Made by a program: the position numbers and the translations under genes
Shown: piece by piece, positions 1 to 9,041 of the stretch
Layout: every line of letters begins with the position of its first letter
How positions within the stretch are numbered: position 1 is the first letter of the stretch
The notes under the pieces: generated by a model
Told to the model about the DNA's origin: nothing
Database searches by the model: none
The model's input: the letters and a program-made list of their open reading frames with translations, nothing else
Source: Flavobacteriales bacterium
GTDB lineage: Bacteria > Bacteroidota > Bacteroidia > NS11-12g > UBA955
Assembly: GCA_002737705.1 (NCBI GenBank)
Contig: NSIM01000010.1
Location: forward strand, 1-61,213
Length of the DNA stretch: 61,213 bases
Reading direction: 5' to 3'

Positions 1-1288
1 CCTCTTGAATTTTTCTTGCTTTTACCACACGATCGCGAATAACAGAACTCTTTTCTCCTGAACTAGACCGGTTAATAATGTCATCATAGCCAACTGGACA
101 TACCTCCACATGGATATCAATTCGATCCAATAAAGGGCCGCTGATCTTCGAAAGGTATTTGGAAACAGACCCAGGGGCACAGCTACATTCTCGCTCTGGA
201 TGATTGTAATATCCACACGGACAGGGATTCATACTTGCTAAGAGCATAAAATTGGCTGGATATTGAACCGTTTGCTTTGCACGGGATATGACTACATGTC
301 GATCCTCCAACGGCTGACGCATTGCCTCCAATACCGAACGATGAAATTCCGGTAATTCGTCTAAAAACAGGACTCCATTGTGCGCCAGAGATATTTCTCC
401 CGGCTGCGGATTGGCTCCGCCACCTACAAGGGCAACATCTGATATGGTATGATGTGGTGAACGAAACACCCTGCGTGAAATAAGCGGTGCTTGAGCACCC
501 AACTTTCCGGCTACAGAATGAATTTTTGCTGTTTCCAATGCCTCGTACAAACCCATAGGCGGCAGAATGGAGGGGGTTCGTTTAGCCAGCATTGTTTTGC
601 CTGATCCTGGTGGTCCAATCAAGATTGTATTATGCCCACCTGCACACGCAATTTCCAGCGCTCTTTTAACACTTTCTTGACCCTGAACATCCGCAAAATC
701 TACATCAAAGTCATCGGTACTTAAAGCGAATTCAGCACGGGTATCTATCTCAACTCTTTCTAACTCGCCACGACCCGCTAAAAATGAAGCTACCTCTAAT
801 AAAGTTGATGCCCCGTAAACAAGCAATTCGTTTACAATCGCTGCTTCCCGAACATTACTCATTGGCAAAATAACACCCTTAAAACCTTCTTTTCTGGCTT
901 GGATTGCAATAGGCAGAGCCCCGCGAATTGGAAGAATTTTTCCATCTAATCCCAATTCACCCATTATTATATACTCCTTCAATTTGTTTTCAGATATTTG
1001 AAAACTCATGGCCAACATTGCCAATGCAATTGGCAAATCGTACCCAGTTCCCTCTTTTCGCATGTCGGCTGGCGATAAATTGATGATCTGTTTTTGCCTG
1101 ATGGGTTCAAATCCTGAATTCTGTATTGCGGCCTCACAACGAAACAGGCTCTCCCTTACTGAGTTGTCTGGCAATCCAATAACATAGGTCAATCCACCCT
1201 CCCCAGATAAAGACATACTGCTTGCCTCTACCGTAATTGTTATTGCCTCAACACCCTGCAGCGCCGATGCAAATCCTTTCACTACCAT
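1..1288 (-). CDS. comM: YifB/ComM family Mg-chelatase-like AAA+ ATPase (3' end outside window)
   Basis: Read from ATG at 1288 on the minus strand; the frame is open to the left edge. About 429 codons are present and the family is about 510 residues, so roughly the last 80 residues are missing. The N-terminal ChlI-like domain (starts MVVKGFASALQGVEA) is followed by a Walker A GPPGSGKT near residue 224 (bases about 594-617), a Walker B VLFLDELPEF (about 345-374), and a Cys-rich loop CPCGYYNHPERECSC (about 175-220) typical of YifB. In naturally competent bacteria ComM is a hexameric helicase that helps branch migration of incoming DNA; in other phyla the role is less clear. It shares strand with the gldH-lpxK cluster but is separated by about 120 bp, so co-transcription is not shown. 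Confidence 0.93.
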   Translation of the reverse strand, partial: MVVKGFASALQGVEAITITVEASSMSLSGEGGLTYVIGLPDNSVRESLFRCEAAIQNSGFEPIRQKQIINLSPADMRKEGTGYDLPIALAMLAMSFQISENKLKEYIIMGELGLDGKILPIRGALPIAIQARKEGFKGVILPMSNVREAAIVNELLVYGASTLLEVASFLAGRGELERVEIDTRAEFALSTDDFDVDFADVQGQESVKRALEIACAGGHNTILIGPPGSGKTMLAKRTPSILPPMGLYEALETAKIHSVAGKLGAQAPLISRRVFRSPHHTISDVALVGGGANPQPGEISLAHNGVLFLDELPEFHRSVLEAMRQPLEDRHVVISRAKQTVQYPANFMLLASMNPCPCGYYNHPERECSCAPGSVSKYLSKISGPLLDRIDIHVEVCPVGYDDIINRSSSGEKSSVIRDRVVKARKIQE

Positions 1289-1411
1289 ACCCGTTTTTTT
1301 AATAGCTCAACCTAAAATACCTTGGGAATTCATCTGTTCAATTACTCTTTTCCCACCCATTTCATTACTCTCTTCCCACCCATCTTACACAATACTGCTT
1401 CAACCGAGGAC

Positions 1412-1927
1412 TTATAATATAAGCGGTCCTTTTTGTATTTTCACCCCTACGTCCTGAATACCTAATAATGATTCCTCCCGCATATTTTGCACTATCGTAA
1501 TCTGATAAACACCGGCCTTCAATTTTATCTTTGGAATAATAGGTTTTTCGTATGCAATTAAATTTGACATGCCAACACCAAGCCAACTACCTGTTTGGTC
1601 TGCAATTTCTATCGAAAATTGTTCTTTTTGATTCCAACCAGAACATTCAATGGTATAAATCATCCAAATATTGCTATACGCATACTTTCCCGTAATGCGT
1701 AATCCCGTCGAAATTGCGTAAAAACAAGTTGTATCGTCTATTGTAAATGTAAATTTTTTGCCATCTTTCCAATTCCATGAACCATTTTCAATGGCCTTAA
1801 AATCTTCTGTAACCAAACCATCAGGAACGGAGCAAGACTGCGTTAATCCCGTCAAAACAAGAAGTAATACACCGCATTGTAGCAATAGCGTCGACTTTAT
1901 ATATTGTTTCATTCGTGGTGTTTTCAT
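1412..1927 (-). CDS. gldH: Gliding motility lipoprotein GldH
   Basis: A 171-residue protein with a hydrophobic N-terminus ending in LTQSC, which suits a lipoprotein signal cleaved before Cys (about residue 32). The body matches the GldH pattern: SNIW..YTIE near residues 84-92, DQTGSWLGVGMSN near 109-121, and MREESLLGIQDVGVKI near the end. GldH is an outer-membrane or periplasmic lipoprotein needed for gliding and T9SS function in Flavobacterium. The ATG at 1927 overlaps the lpxK stop by 4 bases (ATGA), so it is probably translated by coupling. A second ATG five codons in (MKQYIK) would give a more usual signal peptide. The presence of two T9SS-sorted proteins in the window supports the call. 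Confidence 0.85.
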   Translation of the reverse strand: MKTPRMKQYIKSTLLLQCGVLLLVLTGLTQSCSVPDGLVTEDFKAIENGSWNWKDGKKFTFTIDDTTCFYAISTGLRITGKYAYSNIWMIYTIECSGWNQKEQFSIEIADQTGSWLGVGMSNLIAYEKPIIPKIKLKAGVYQITIVQNMREESLLGIQDVGVKIQKGPLIL

Positions 1928-3018
1928 TGTTTCATTAGTAATTCTTTCAAATTTACTTCAGCTCCAAACAAAAATTGAACTTCTGAATACACAGTATACA
2001 AAGATAATTCGGATCCTTGGTAATCAAGTAAAGGCTTTATTCTAACCAAATCTTTCCTGGTAGTTACAATACAAACCGCTTGGTTTTTTTCTGTCAAAAT
2101 TTGTTGCCGTTCTTTTCGCCATTGAATAATGTCTGAATCATCAAACTCATGGTGATCACTATAAACAATATGTTTGATAACCTGATAGGATTTCAAAGCA
2201 ACTGCAACCCTTTGTGGTTCTGCAACACCTGTTACCAATATAACCAGTGTGCCGGGTTCAATAAATTTTCCCGAGAGGTAATGCGTAGGAGTAGAACTTT
2301 TATAGTGCGCAAAATATATATTCTGGGAGTTGAAGGATTTTGAAGTATTTCCAATGGACTTCCTGCCCATATCCGAAAGAAAAGAATGTCTCCAATCCTC
2401 CGCCTGTTCCAATGAAAGATCCGCATCGCAATGGGTGGCAATCATTGCATCGGCATACTTAATCGCAGCGGGAAATTCACGAAGATTCCCTGCAGGTAAT
2501 GGCCAATCCTTGGTGAATGAATTGTGAAAATGGGTTAATACAATATACCCTGTGGCTTCCAATGAAAGATGTTGAAAACCATCGTCTAACAATACCATAT
2601 TCAAGGACGGCACATCAATCAGCATCTGATTTAGTCCCTTGACTCGGTTTTCACAAACAGCGATATTGATGCCATCGCTTACATTGTAAAACATCTCAAG
2701 TGGCTCATCACCAACCTGCTGGGCAGTGCTGCCTTGGTCAACCCACCTAAATCCACGTGAAGAACGACCATAACCACGTGATAGAATGCCTATTGATTGG
2801 GGTTTTAGGTTCGGTTCATTTTCCTGTAATAGTGTGATCAACGCCATTACCATGGGCGTTTTCCCAACCCCTCCAACATTGATATTGCCAATCACCCAAT
2901 TTGTAACTGGAGCCTTTTTTCGCAAACTTAACAATGAAAAAACACACCTGCGTAAACCTGTTGTTATGCCCCATAACAATCCAAGGGGCCAAAGCAATAT
3001 GAGTCGAATCTTATCCAC
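1924..3018 (-). CDS. lpxK: Tetraacyldisaccharide 4'-kinase LpxK
   Basis: LpxK phosphorylates the 4' position of the lipid A disaccharide at the inner membrane. The protein has a hydrophobic N-terminus (about residues 5-30), then the P-loop GNINVGGVGKTP (about 44-55) and LLDDGFQHLSL near 145-155, a strongly conserved LpxK signature. At 364 residues the length is normal. The start is a GTG directly after the TAA of the upstream nuclease gene and in the same frame; no ATG occurs before residue 55, and the GTG start restores the family N-terminus, so I accept it. Order: nuclease, lpxK, gldH, with zero and 4-bp junctions, a single operon. Confidence 0.95.
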   Translation of the reverse strand: MDKIRLILLWPLGLLWGITTGLRRCVFSLLSLRKKAPVTNWVIGNINVGGVGKTPMVMALITLLQENEPNLKPQSIGILSRGYGRSSRGFRWVDQGSTAQQVGDEPLEMFYNVSDGINIAVCENRVKGLNQMLIDVPSLNMVLLDDGFQHLSLEATGYIVLTHFHNSFTKDWPLPAGNLREFPAAIKYADAMIATHCDADLSLEQAEDWRHSFLSDMGRKSIGNTSKSFNSQNIYFAHYKSSTPTHYLSGKFIEPGTLVILVTGVAEPQRVAVALKSYQVIKHIVYSDHHEFDDSDIIQWRKERQQILTEKNQAVCIVTTRKDLVRIKPLLDYQGSELSLYTVYSEVQFLFGAEVNLKELLMKQ

Positions 3019-4440
3019 TTATTCCAATTCTACTACCTGTCCTTTTTCTGGGATCAGCACCCCGCAATGTTTGATATCTGAAGACAACATTTCCATTTGA
3101 GGCACAGCACCATGTACCAAAAAAATGGTCTTCAAATTGCCTGTATTGGATTTGGAAAGATACCCCAGTAATTGGTCATGATCTGGGTGGGCGCTAAATA
3201 CATCTGTACGCTTAATTGACGCCCGAACTGCTCTGGGTTTGTGGTTAATTTCAACGAAATCCTGTCCCTGCAGCAATCGATCGCCCAAAGTTCCTGCCGC
3301 ACAATAACCTGCAATTAATATAGTATTATTCGGGTGACCTACATTGTTTCTTACATGCATTTGTATTCTGCCTCCTTCTACCATACCCGCTGCTGAAATA
3401 ATCACACAAGGTTCGTCGATTACGCTCAAAATTTCGCTTTCTTTTTCATCCTCAATGACATGCAATAAAGGAAATTCAAATAAATTGCCGTATTGCTTGA
3501 AAAATTCTTGGGCTTCTTTATTCAAAAAATTAAGATTGTGTTGATAGACTTTGGTGCTTCGGATAGCCAGCGGACTATCTGTAAAAACCTTTATTTCTGG
3601 AAGCCTGCCTTGACGGTATAATTGGTGCAAGGTAAAAATAATGGCTTGTGTTCTGCCAACACTAAATGCGGGAATTACCAATTTTCCACCACGATTTACA
3701 CACGTTTCTTTAATTTCATCAAGCATAATGTCTTCTGCCTTATTTGAAGAAATACTGTGTTTCCTGCCACCATACGTGCTCTCAGAAACCAAATAATCAA
3801 GGCCTTGCATAGGCAATGGGTCTGGAACCAATTTTGAATTCATATTTCCCAAATCACCTGTAAAACCAATCACTTTTTTATTGTTTCCTTCCGTTATGGT
3901 AAACCGAATACTAGCCGCACCCAGAATATGGCCAGATTCATGCAGGCTAATGCCCAATTCATCATTAAATTGAAATTCCTCTCCATACTTCAATGAATAA
4001 GACATGGCCAACATTTCAGTGATATGTCGCTTGTTATACAGTGTTTTTACCTCAGGTATTTGCCCTTTTTTATTTTTTTTGCCAGACTGATTCCATGAAA
4101 AACGTTGTTTTGATGCCATTTCCATCCTCTGAATAATAAGACTATCATGCAATAAAAAATCACTCAATTCAAATGTCGGCTCAGTGCCAATAATCGTTCC
4201 ATGAAAGCCCTGACGAACCAAATTGGGAATATTTCCTGAGTGATCAATATGAGCATGGGTCAGCACCAATACATGCACTGATTTTGGATCAAAGGGAAAA
4301 TGCGCATTCCGTTCTTCAAATTCTTTTCTCTTTTCGTAATCCAATCCACAATCAATCAAAACCCTTGTACCGCCCGGCAAATCTAATAAATGCATACTTC
4401 CTGTAACCTGTCTAGCGGCTCCCCAAAATGTAATTTTCAT
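3019..4440 (-). CDS. Metallo-beta-lactamase / beta-CASP RNA-processing nuclease (CPSF-like)
   Basis: A 473-residue member of the COG1236 beta-CASP group. Metal-binding signature THAHIDHSG lies at residues 61-69, with a later HILGAAS and GFTGDLGN supplying further ligands. Beta-CASP motifs are VIPAFSVGRTQ (about 255), SAAGMVEGGR (about 352) and SAHPDHDQL (about 417). Family members are zinc-dependent endo- or exoribonucleases related to CPSF-73 and RNase J; this one lacks the RNase J C-terminal domain. Substrate unknown. A perfect minus-strand promoter element TAATTTTG (4452-4445) sits 4 nt before ATG. It is the first gene of the nuclease-lpxK-gldH operon. Confidence 0.9.
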   Translation of the reverse strand: MKITFWGAARQVTGSMHLLDLPGGTRVLIDCGLDYEKRKEFEERNAHFPFDPKSVHVLVLTHAHIDHSGNIPNLVRQGFHGTIIGTEPTFELSDFLLHDSLIIQRMEMASKQRFSWNQSGKKNKKGQIPEVKTLYNKRHITEMLAMSYSLKYGEEFQFNDELGISLHESGHILGAASIRFTITEGNNKKVIGFTGDLGNMNSKLVPDPLPMQGLDYLVSESTYGGRKHSISSNKAEDIMLDEIKETCVNRGGKLVIPAFSVGRTQAIIFTLHQLYRQGRLPEIKVFTDSPLAIRSTKVYQHNLNFLNKEAQEFFKQYGNLFEFPLLHVIEDEKESEILSVIDEPCVIISAAGMVEGGRIQMHVRNNVGHPNNTILIAGYCAAGTLGDRLLQGQDFVEINHKPRAVRASIKRTDVFSAHPDHDQLLGYLSKSNTGNLKTIFLVHGAVPQMEMLSSDIKHCGVLIPEKGQVVELE

Positions 4441-4525
4441 GTTGCAAAATTACAACCCCAACAGGGTTCTATTTTTCTTTCTTATCAACGACTTACACAT
4501 ATGTTTGTGCATTTAAAAACCTGGT

Positions 4526-7500
4526 TTAATTCCTGAATGTACAGACTTTTTTACCTTGGGGTTTTCCCTCCTCATCCAACCAACGCAATATGTATATTCC
4601 ATCTGAAAGACCACAATTCCAATCATCAATATCCCTTTTGTAATTATAATGCCTAACCAATTTCCCTTGGATTGAAAAAACATCAAAGCTCAGTGGCAAT
4701 ACATTTCCTATGCCATTCATAACGTTAATTTCCCCAATTCCCCCAATCATGCAGTCATAATAAAAGTCATCTGCACCTGACATCTTCAAGCCATTACTTA
4801 GGCTATTATACGGGTTGAAACAAACCGTAAATATGGTTTTCGAAAGCTTCCCTGTAATGTCAACTTCCAAAAATTTTCCTCCAACAGCACAATACCCAAG
4901 GTGTACAAATTTTGCCTGTATAGAATCCATCGAAAATTTTGCATTCGTGGGTTGCCAATGATTTTCACCGATTGAAAATAATTGCCTTGAATTTGACCAC
5001 ATTGTGTTGGTGGTATCAAGATTCAATCCGCCTGCAATCTGAATTTTTGAACCCTGTTTGGCATTAGACAGAATAAAGTTATTGCACCCATTTAGGTATA
5101 ATTTCGATTGCTCTAGGAGAATGGCATACTTATCTGAATGGGCGAATGTATTGCTACCACTGATGATGGTGTCATTACCCAACAATATTTTAGATCCAGC
5201 ACCCATTACCAAATTGCCATTGTTTATTTCTATTCCAGTGCCATTATATCCAAAAACAGAACACCCAATTGCCAACATTCTATCAGAACACTGTATGGCT
5301 TTTGTATTGCGAAAAAAATCACATCCTCCCACAAAAACACCACTTTTTTTACTCCCCCAAGGTTGAATTGCTATACCCACTGTTTCGCTATTAATGAAAT
5401 CAGTATTAATAACGCTATCTATATGCTCCCCTCCACTGAGCTCCAATCCAACAATATTGTCTTTAAATCGAGAATCAGTTAATGTAAAGCCCCCATTATA
5501 TATAGATAGGGCTGTTCCACATCCAGTAAATAACAGTTTGTTGAGTTTTATAATCCTAACCGAATCCAGTAAGCGTATTCCATTGAACAAATTGAAAAAG
5601 TCGCTTCTTTCTAGATAAACATTTCCTCTCTCAAACACGATCCCGTCAACACCTATTTTTGCCCATTCAGTTGACGACACCCTGGAATCTACCATGCTCA
5701 AATAACCACCCATTCTCCATTCAGAATGATTGCCCATATGAATAGATGTGCGTTCTAATACTACCCGGTCAATTACACCAATTGTTGTTATTTTCCCCTC
5801 AATTTGCAATACGGGGGAGGTGTTCTTATCGTTTCCCTTTACCCCTAGTTTCGCATTACCACCTCCACTGATCGAAAATAATCCATAGCCTTTACCAATA
5901 TTACTCCATTTCATTAAGCCCATAGAAAATCCAGAATCTGCGATACAATTTAGCACTGTATTTGAATCAAGAATGAGTTTGCCTTTAATATGCAACATTG
6001 CTCCCAAACCATTTAAACGAATATTTACATTTTGCCCCAAATGAATAATCGCGCCCTCTTCTATTATAACAGATGTACCCTCTCCGATAATAAAATTACT
6101 GCCGTCCTTCAAATTCAACTCCGCGCCGCTGGAAACTATTAATTGAGAACAATTGGATTTTAATCGCAAGAAGCCTCCCTTTTCGATTACAAGTTGCGTC
6201 GATTTTGTAAGTCTAAGCGTTGTTATTTGCTTTCCCTCACTTCCAGAACCAATTTCTATTTTTGCGCCGTTTTTTACGCGTACAGTGGATGGTGTGCAGG
6301 TACCGAAATAAAAATCACGCCGTTTCAATCCAACAAGTGTGACAGAGTCTTCCTTCGAAATCATGTGTGAACCAGACCACTCATTAATTTTAAGAACTCC
6401 ACCACTGAAAACCGTTACATTTTCTAAAAAACGATCGCACAAACCCCCAAAAAAAATTGTATTTTTTATTTCTGTTAACCCAGATCTAGACAATTGAAGT
6501 ATCTGGTGTAACAACCAGTGTGTATTGCCAAGTTTGGATGAATCAAAAAATACATGGTCTTGATTTTTAGATTGCGAATAATATACGTCAAAAGGGGTAG
6601 AATGGAGTTGTTGCCATCCCTTACCAACTTGTATTTTTAAGGGTAAACGCCAATTTTTTTCACCGTCTTTTATATTTAACGCACTCCACGTGGGCACAAA
6701 ACCTGTTTTTTTACAAAACAATTTGCTTGCAACAAAACTCTGCGCCAATTGGCTAAGATCTCCCATTTGGGCCAAACCAGAACTGCTTGATCCGGGTAAA
6801 TGATCATAGCCCAAACCTTTTAAATCGACATACCATGTTTTGTCTTTTTTGATATTTGATTCAAAAACAGCAACGGCTTTTTTAGTGTCTCGACCGGAGA
6901 CTAGCGTTGTAGCATGGCAGAAAAGTTTTGCATCCATTGTTGGGATTAGAAGTGCTGCCAAAAACAGCCATTTGATCCGTGTTTTTTCTGCAAGCGATGT
7001 CAATTTTTGTTTAAGTCCATCCCTAAACTTAAACTGGGCCAGCAAATCGCCTGGAACCAAATCCATACCATCTATTTTCTTCTGTAATTTAGTTGTATCA
7101 CTGCCATTGACAATTGCCAATTTATAGGGAATAATAGGAAACAATTGTAGTGATGGGTTGGATAAAAATTGAACATGTAGGTTATGGGGTTTGTCGATTT
7201 GAGTGTAATGCATGAAGAGTGTCTGCTTGCTAGCTGGGCGGTCTAACATGCGCACTTTTATATCCCTTGTTAAGCCTATAAAGTCACTAAAATAAGACAT
7301 TGTAGCCTGCAAAGACATTGGAATATTTGCACCCAAAAAAGGGGTGTCAAATGCAGTAAAACTGCGAATACACATTGCGTTTGAGTCTGATTCAAGTAGC
7401 GTCAAGGCACTCCTCGCAACAAGACCTCCCATACTTGCGCCCAGTACATGTATTTCTTTGCCGCAAAGTCGATTTGAAATTCTTTTGAGAATTTCCGCGA

Positions 7501-8701
7501 CGACTACAGCATTGTTTTCTATATAATCAGCTCCGTCCCAAAAATCAACATATACAATATCAAGGCCTGAATCCAAATACATTCTTATTATCTCTGGAGT
7601 AAATTGAATGGCTGGCCAGTCTTCCCAAAATTTACCATCTGCATTCCATTGTTTCCCTTTTAATAAGTCCAAATACCCCGTATTGCCACATTTTCCATCC
7701 CTATACCCTGTTGGATGGCCTTTATAACCAAAATCAATACCCTCCACAAATACCAGCGGTCGCCGCAAACACCTGTTTGGAATACCAACTGTATCCTTAT
7801 TTAAACCGAAATGAATCGTAATATGCGCACCGGAATTCATCCATTGTCCATCAACACCGATAAAATTATGTGAAACATCAAATTGTTCTATCGGTTTATT
7901 GAATACTACCTTTTCCCATTCATGCTCATTAAAGTGAATGTTGATAATAGACCAAGAAAATAGCCGTGCCATTCCGAATGAAAATGACACAGGGGGATTT
8001 ATTTTGAGAAATCTGTAATTTGCTTGGTCGGCCTCGAGCCAGATATGACAAATGTTGAGTCCTTTCTGAATACCCCTTAGTGCCACTGCTTGATTCATTA
8101 TTAGGGGTGTTTCATTTCCATTCACGGTAATGCCAATCTGTATTTTAGAATCCAAGAAGTGATGGCCAAAAATAAAACGCGGATCCAAAACAACCCTTGT
8201 ATAGTTTGCACTCCACCGCAAACTCATCGGAGTTGCCATAAAAATATTGTGCTGGTTAAAATCCGACTTAAGAAGAACCCTTGTTTCCTCTAACATGGCA
8301 CTGTCCTCATTTACGGTATATCCATCACCCAGCCAAAAAGAGTCTGAAAGCTCAGCACATTGAGCATCCACAAGCAGAATGGGAACGATACCTTGTTTTA
8401 GGTATTCATTGGTCCAAACCAGCAAACTATCCCATTGGTTGGCATCGGGTTTTTCTTGCACTTTGGCATATTCTAGAATCCTCAAAAGTTCCTCTGCATC
8501 CTCTAAAACGATTGTATCACTTCCAAGGCCTCCCGTATATTTTTCTATATCAAGTTGTGGACAGCTTATATCCAATAAACGATTGATGGGGGCTTTTTGT
8601 AGATTCAATCCACGGAAATACCCCTGATAATTCTTCATAAAAGTTTGGGCGTGAATCTGCGAACCCAACACCAATAAAATAAAAAGTATTTTTTGTTTCA
8701 T
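4526..8701 (-). CDS. Secreted alpha/beta-hydrolase with beta-rich repeat region and T9SS type A sorting domain
   Basis: A 1,391-residue protein. I start at the ATG at 8701 because it gives a clean signal peptide (MKQKILFILLVLGSQIHAQ) and is preceded by GGAGG at good spacing, rare in this window; an in-frame start at 8755 would put 18 odd residues before it. After an N-terminal region of about 300 residues comes an alpha/beta-hydrolase domain with nucleophile elbow GASMGG (about 421-426), DTPFLGA after it, and a likely catalytic His in YDHLPGS (about 635), then FVPTWSALNI. Residues from about 750 to 1,300 are short Gly/Asn-rich strands (GAKIEIGSG, GAELNLKDGSNF) like a right-handed beta-helix. 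The C-terminus (SDGIYILRW and a basic end) is a T9SS type A sorting domain. Likely a surface or secreted lipase or esterase; substrate unknown. Confidence 0.82.
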   Translation of the reverse strand: MKQKILFILLVLGSQIHAQTFMKNYQGYFRGLNLQKAPINRLLDISCPQLDIEKYTGGLGSDTIVLEDAEELLRILEYAKVQEKPDANQWDSLLVWTNEYLKQGIVPILLVDAQCAELSDSFWLGDGYTVNEDSAMLEETRVLLKSDFNQHNIFMATPMSLRWSANYTRVVLDPRFIFGHHFLDSKIQIGITVNGNETPLIMNQAVALRGIQKGLNICHIWLEADQANYRFLKINPPVSFSFGMARLFSWSIINIHFNEHEWEKVVFNKPIEQFDVSHNFIGVDGQWMNSGAHITIHFGLNKDTVGIPNRCLRRPLVFVEGIDFGYKGHPTGYRDGKCGNTGYLDLLKGKQWNADGKFWEDWPAIQFTPEIIRMYLDSGLDIVYVDFWDGADYIENNAVVVAEILKRISNRLCGKEIHVLGASMGGLVARSALTLLESDSNAMCIRSFTAFDTPFLGANIPMSLQATMSYFSDFIGLTRDIKVRMLDRPASKQTLFMHYTQIDKPHNLHVQFLSNPSLQLFPIIPYKLAIVNGSDTTKLQKKIDGMDLVPGDLLAQFKFRDGLKQKLTSLAEKTRIKWLFLAALLIPTMDAKLFCHATTLVSGRDTKKAVAVFESNIKKDKTWYVDLKGLGYDHLPGSSSSGLAQMGDLSQLAQSFVASKLFCKKTGFVPTWSALNIKDGEKNWRLPLKIQVGKGWQQLHSTPFDVYYSQSKNQDHVFFDSSKLGNTHWLLHQILQLSRSGLTEIKNTIFFGGLCDRFLENVTVFSGGVLKINEWSGSHMISKEDSVTLVGLKRRDFYFGTCTPSTVRVKNGAKIEIGSGSEGKQITTLRLTKSTQLVIEKGGFLRLKSNCSQLIVSSGAELNLKDGSNFIIGEGTSVIIEEGAIIHLGQNVNIRLNGLGAMLHIKGKLILDSNTVLNCIADSGFSMGLMKWSNIGKGYGLFSISGGGNAKLGVKGNDKNTSPVLQIEGKITTIGVIDRVVLERTSIHMGNHSEWRMGGYLSMVDSRVSSTEWAKIGVDGIVFERGNVYLERSDFFNLFNGIRLLDSVRIIKLNKLLFTGCGTALSIYNGGFTLTDSRFKDNIVGLELSGGEHIDSVINTDFINSETVGIAIQPWGSKKSGVFVGGCDFFRNTKAIQCSDRMLAIGCSVFGYNGTGIEINNGNLVMGAGSKILLGNDTIISGSNTFAHSDKYAILLEQSKLYLNGCNNFILSNAKQGSKIQIAGGLNLDTTNTMWSNSRQLFSIGENHWQPTNAKFSMDSIQAKFVHLGYCAVGGKFLEVDITGKLSKTIFTVCFNPYNSLSNGLKMSGADDFYYDCMIGGIGEINVMNGIGNVLPLSFDVFSIQGKLVRHYNYKRDIDDWNCGLSDGIYILRWLDEEGKPQGKKVCTFRN

Positions 8702-8868
8702 ACCCAGAGCCTCCATGCATTTTTTTGGGCTGCCGGAAAGAGCATTGCAACCCATAATCCTTTGTTATACCCATTGTTAAAATTTTCCAAATTGCTCTCA
8801 GGCCAAGAAAAATACATCCAATCCCGATTCACCCATACATCACTATTTTTAATTTGCTTTCCCATCAT
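8698..8868 (-). CDS. Possible small Trp-rich ORF overlapping the hydrolase start
   Basis: A 56-codon open frame begins at tandem ATGs (8868, 8865) and ends with a TGA that overlaps the hydrolase ATG at 8701. The predicted peptide is Trp-rich (six Trp), for example NRDWMYFSWPESN and KGLWVAMLFP, with no signal peptide and no family I recognise. The overlap could mean translational coupling or an upstream leader peptide. A frame of this length is not rare in 340 bp of spacer, and the Trp content may only reflect GG-rich bases, so I hold it weakly. Confidence 0.2.
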   Translation of the reverse strand: MMGKQIKNSDVWVNRDWMYFSWPESNLENFNNGYNKGLWVAMLFPAAQKNAWRLWV

Positions 8869-9041
8869 CACATATTGTTTAAATTACCCCAACAAAAATG
8901 GGGATGAAGCTTCTTTGATTGCTGTCAATTATTCCCAATACTCGGCACCAAAAAAATTAATATTTGTAATTTTCGCAATTCTCTTGGGTGTTTAAGCCCA
9001 TTTTATTGTGTTAACCAAAAACAATCTAAAAATCAAAACTT
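8702..9041. other. Spacer between divergent hydrolase and HTH genes
   Basis: About 340 bp between two divergent genes, so it should hold both promoters. Apart from the weak 56-codon frame I see no gene. A one-mismatch promoter element AATATTTG (about 8960-8967) lies on the plus strand upstream of the HTH gene. No perfect TAnnTTTG was found for either direction. Confidence 0.5.

Noticed and set aside
8693-8995. Plus-strand 100-codon frame in the hydrolase-HTH spacer
   Set aside because: It opposes the signal-peptide region and ribosome site of the hydrolase gene and resembles no protein; composition is not coding-like.
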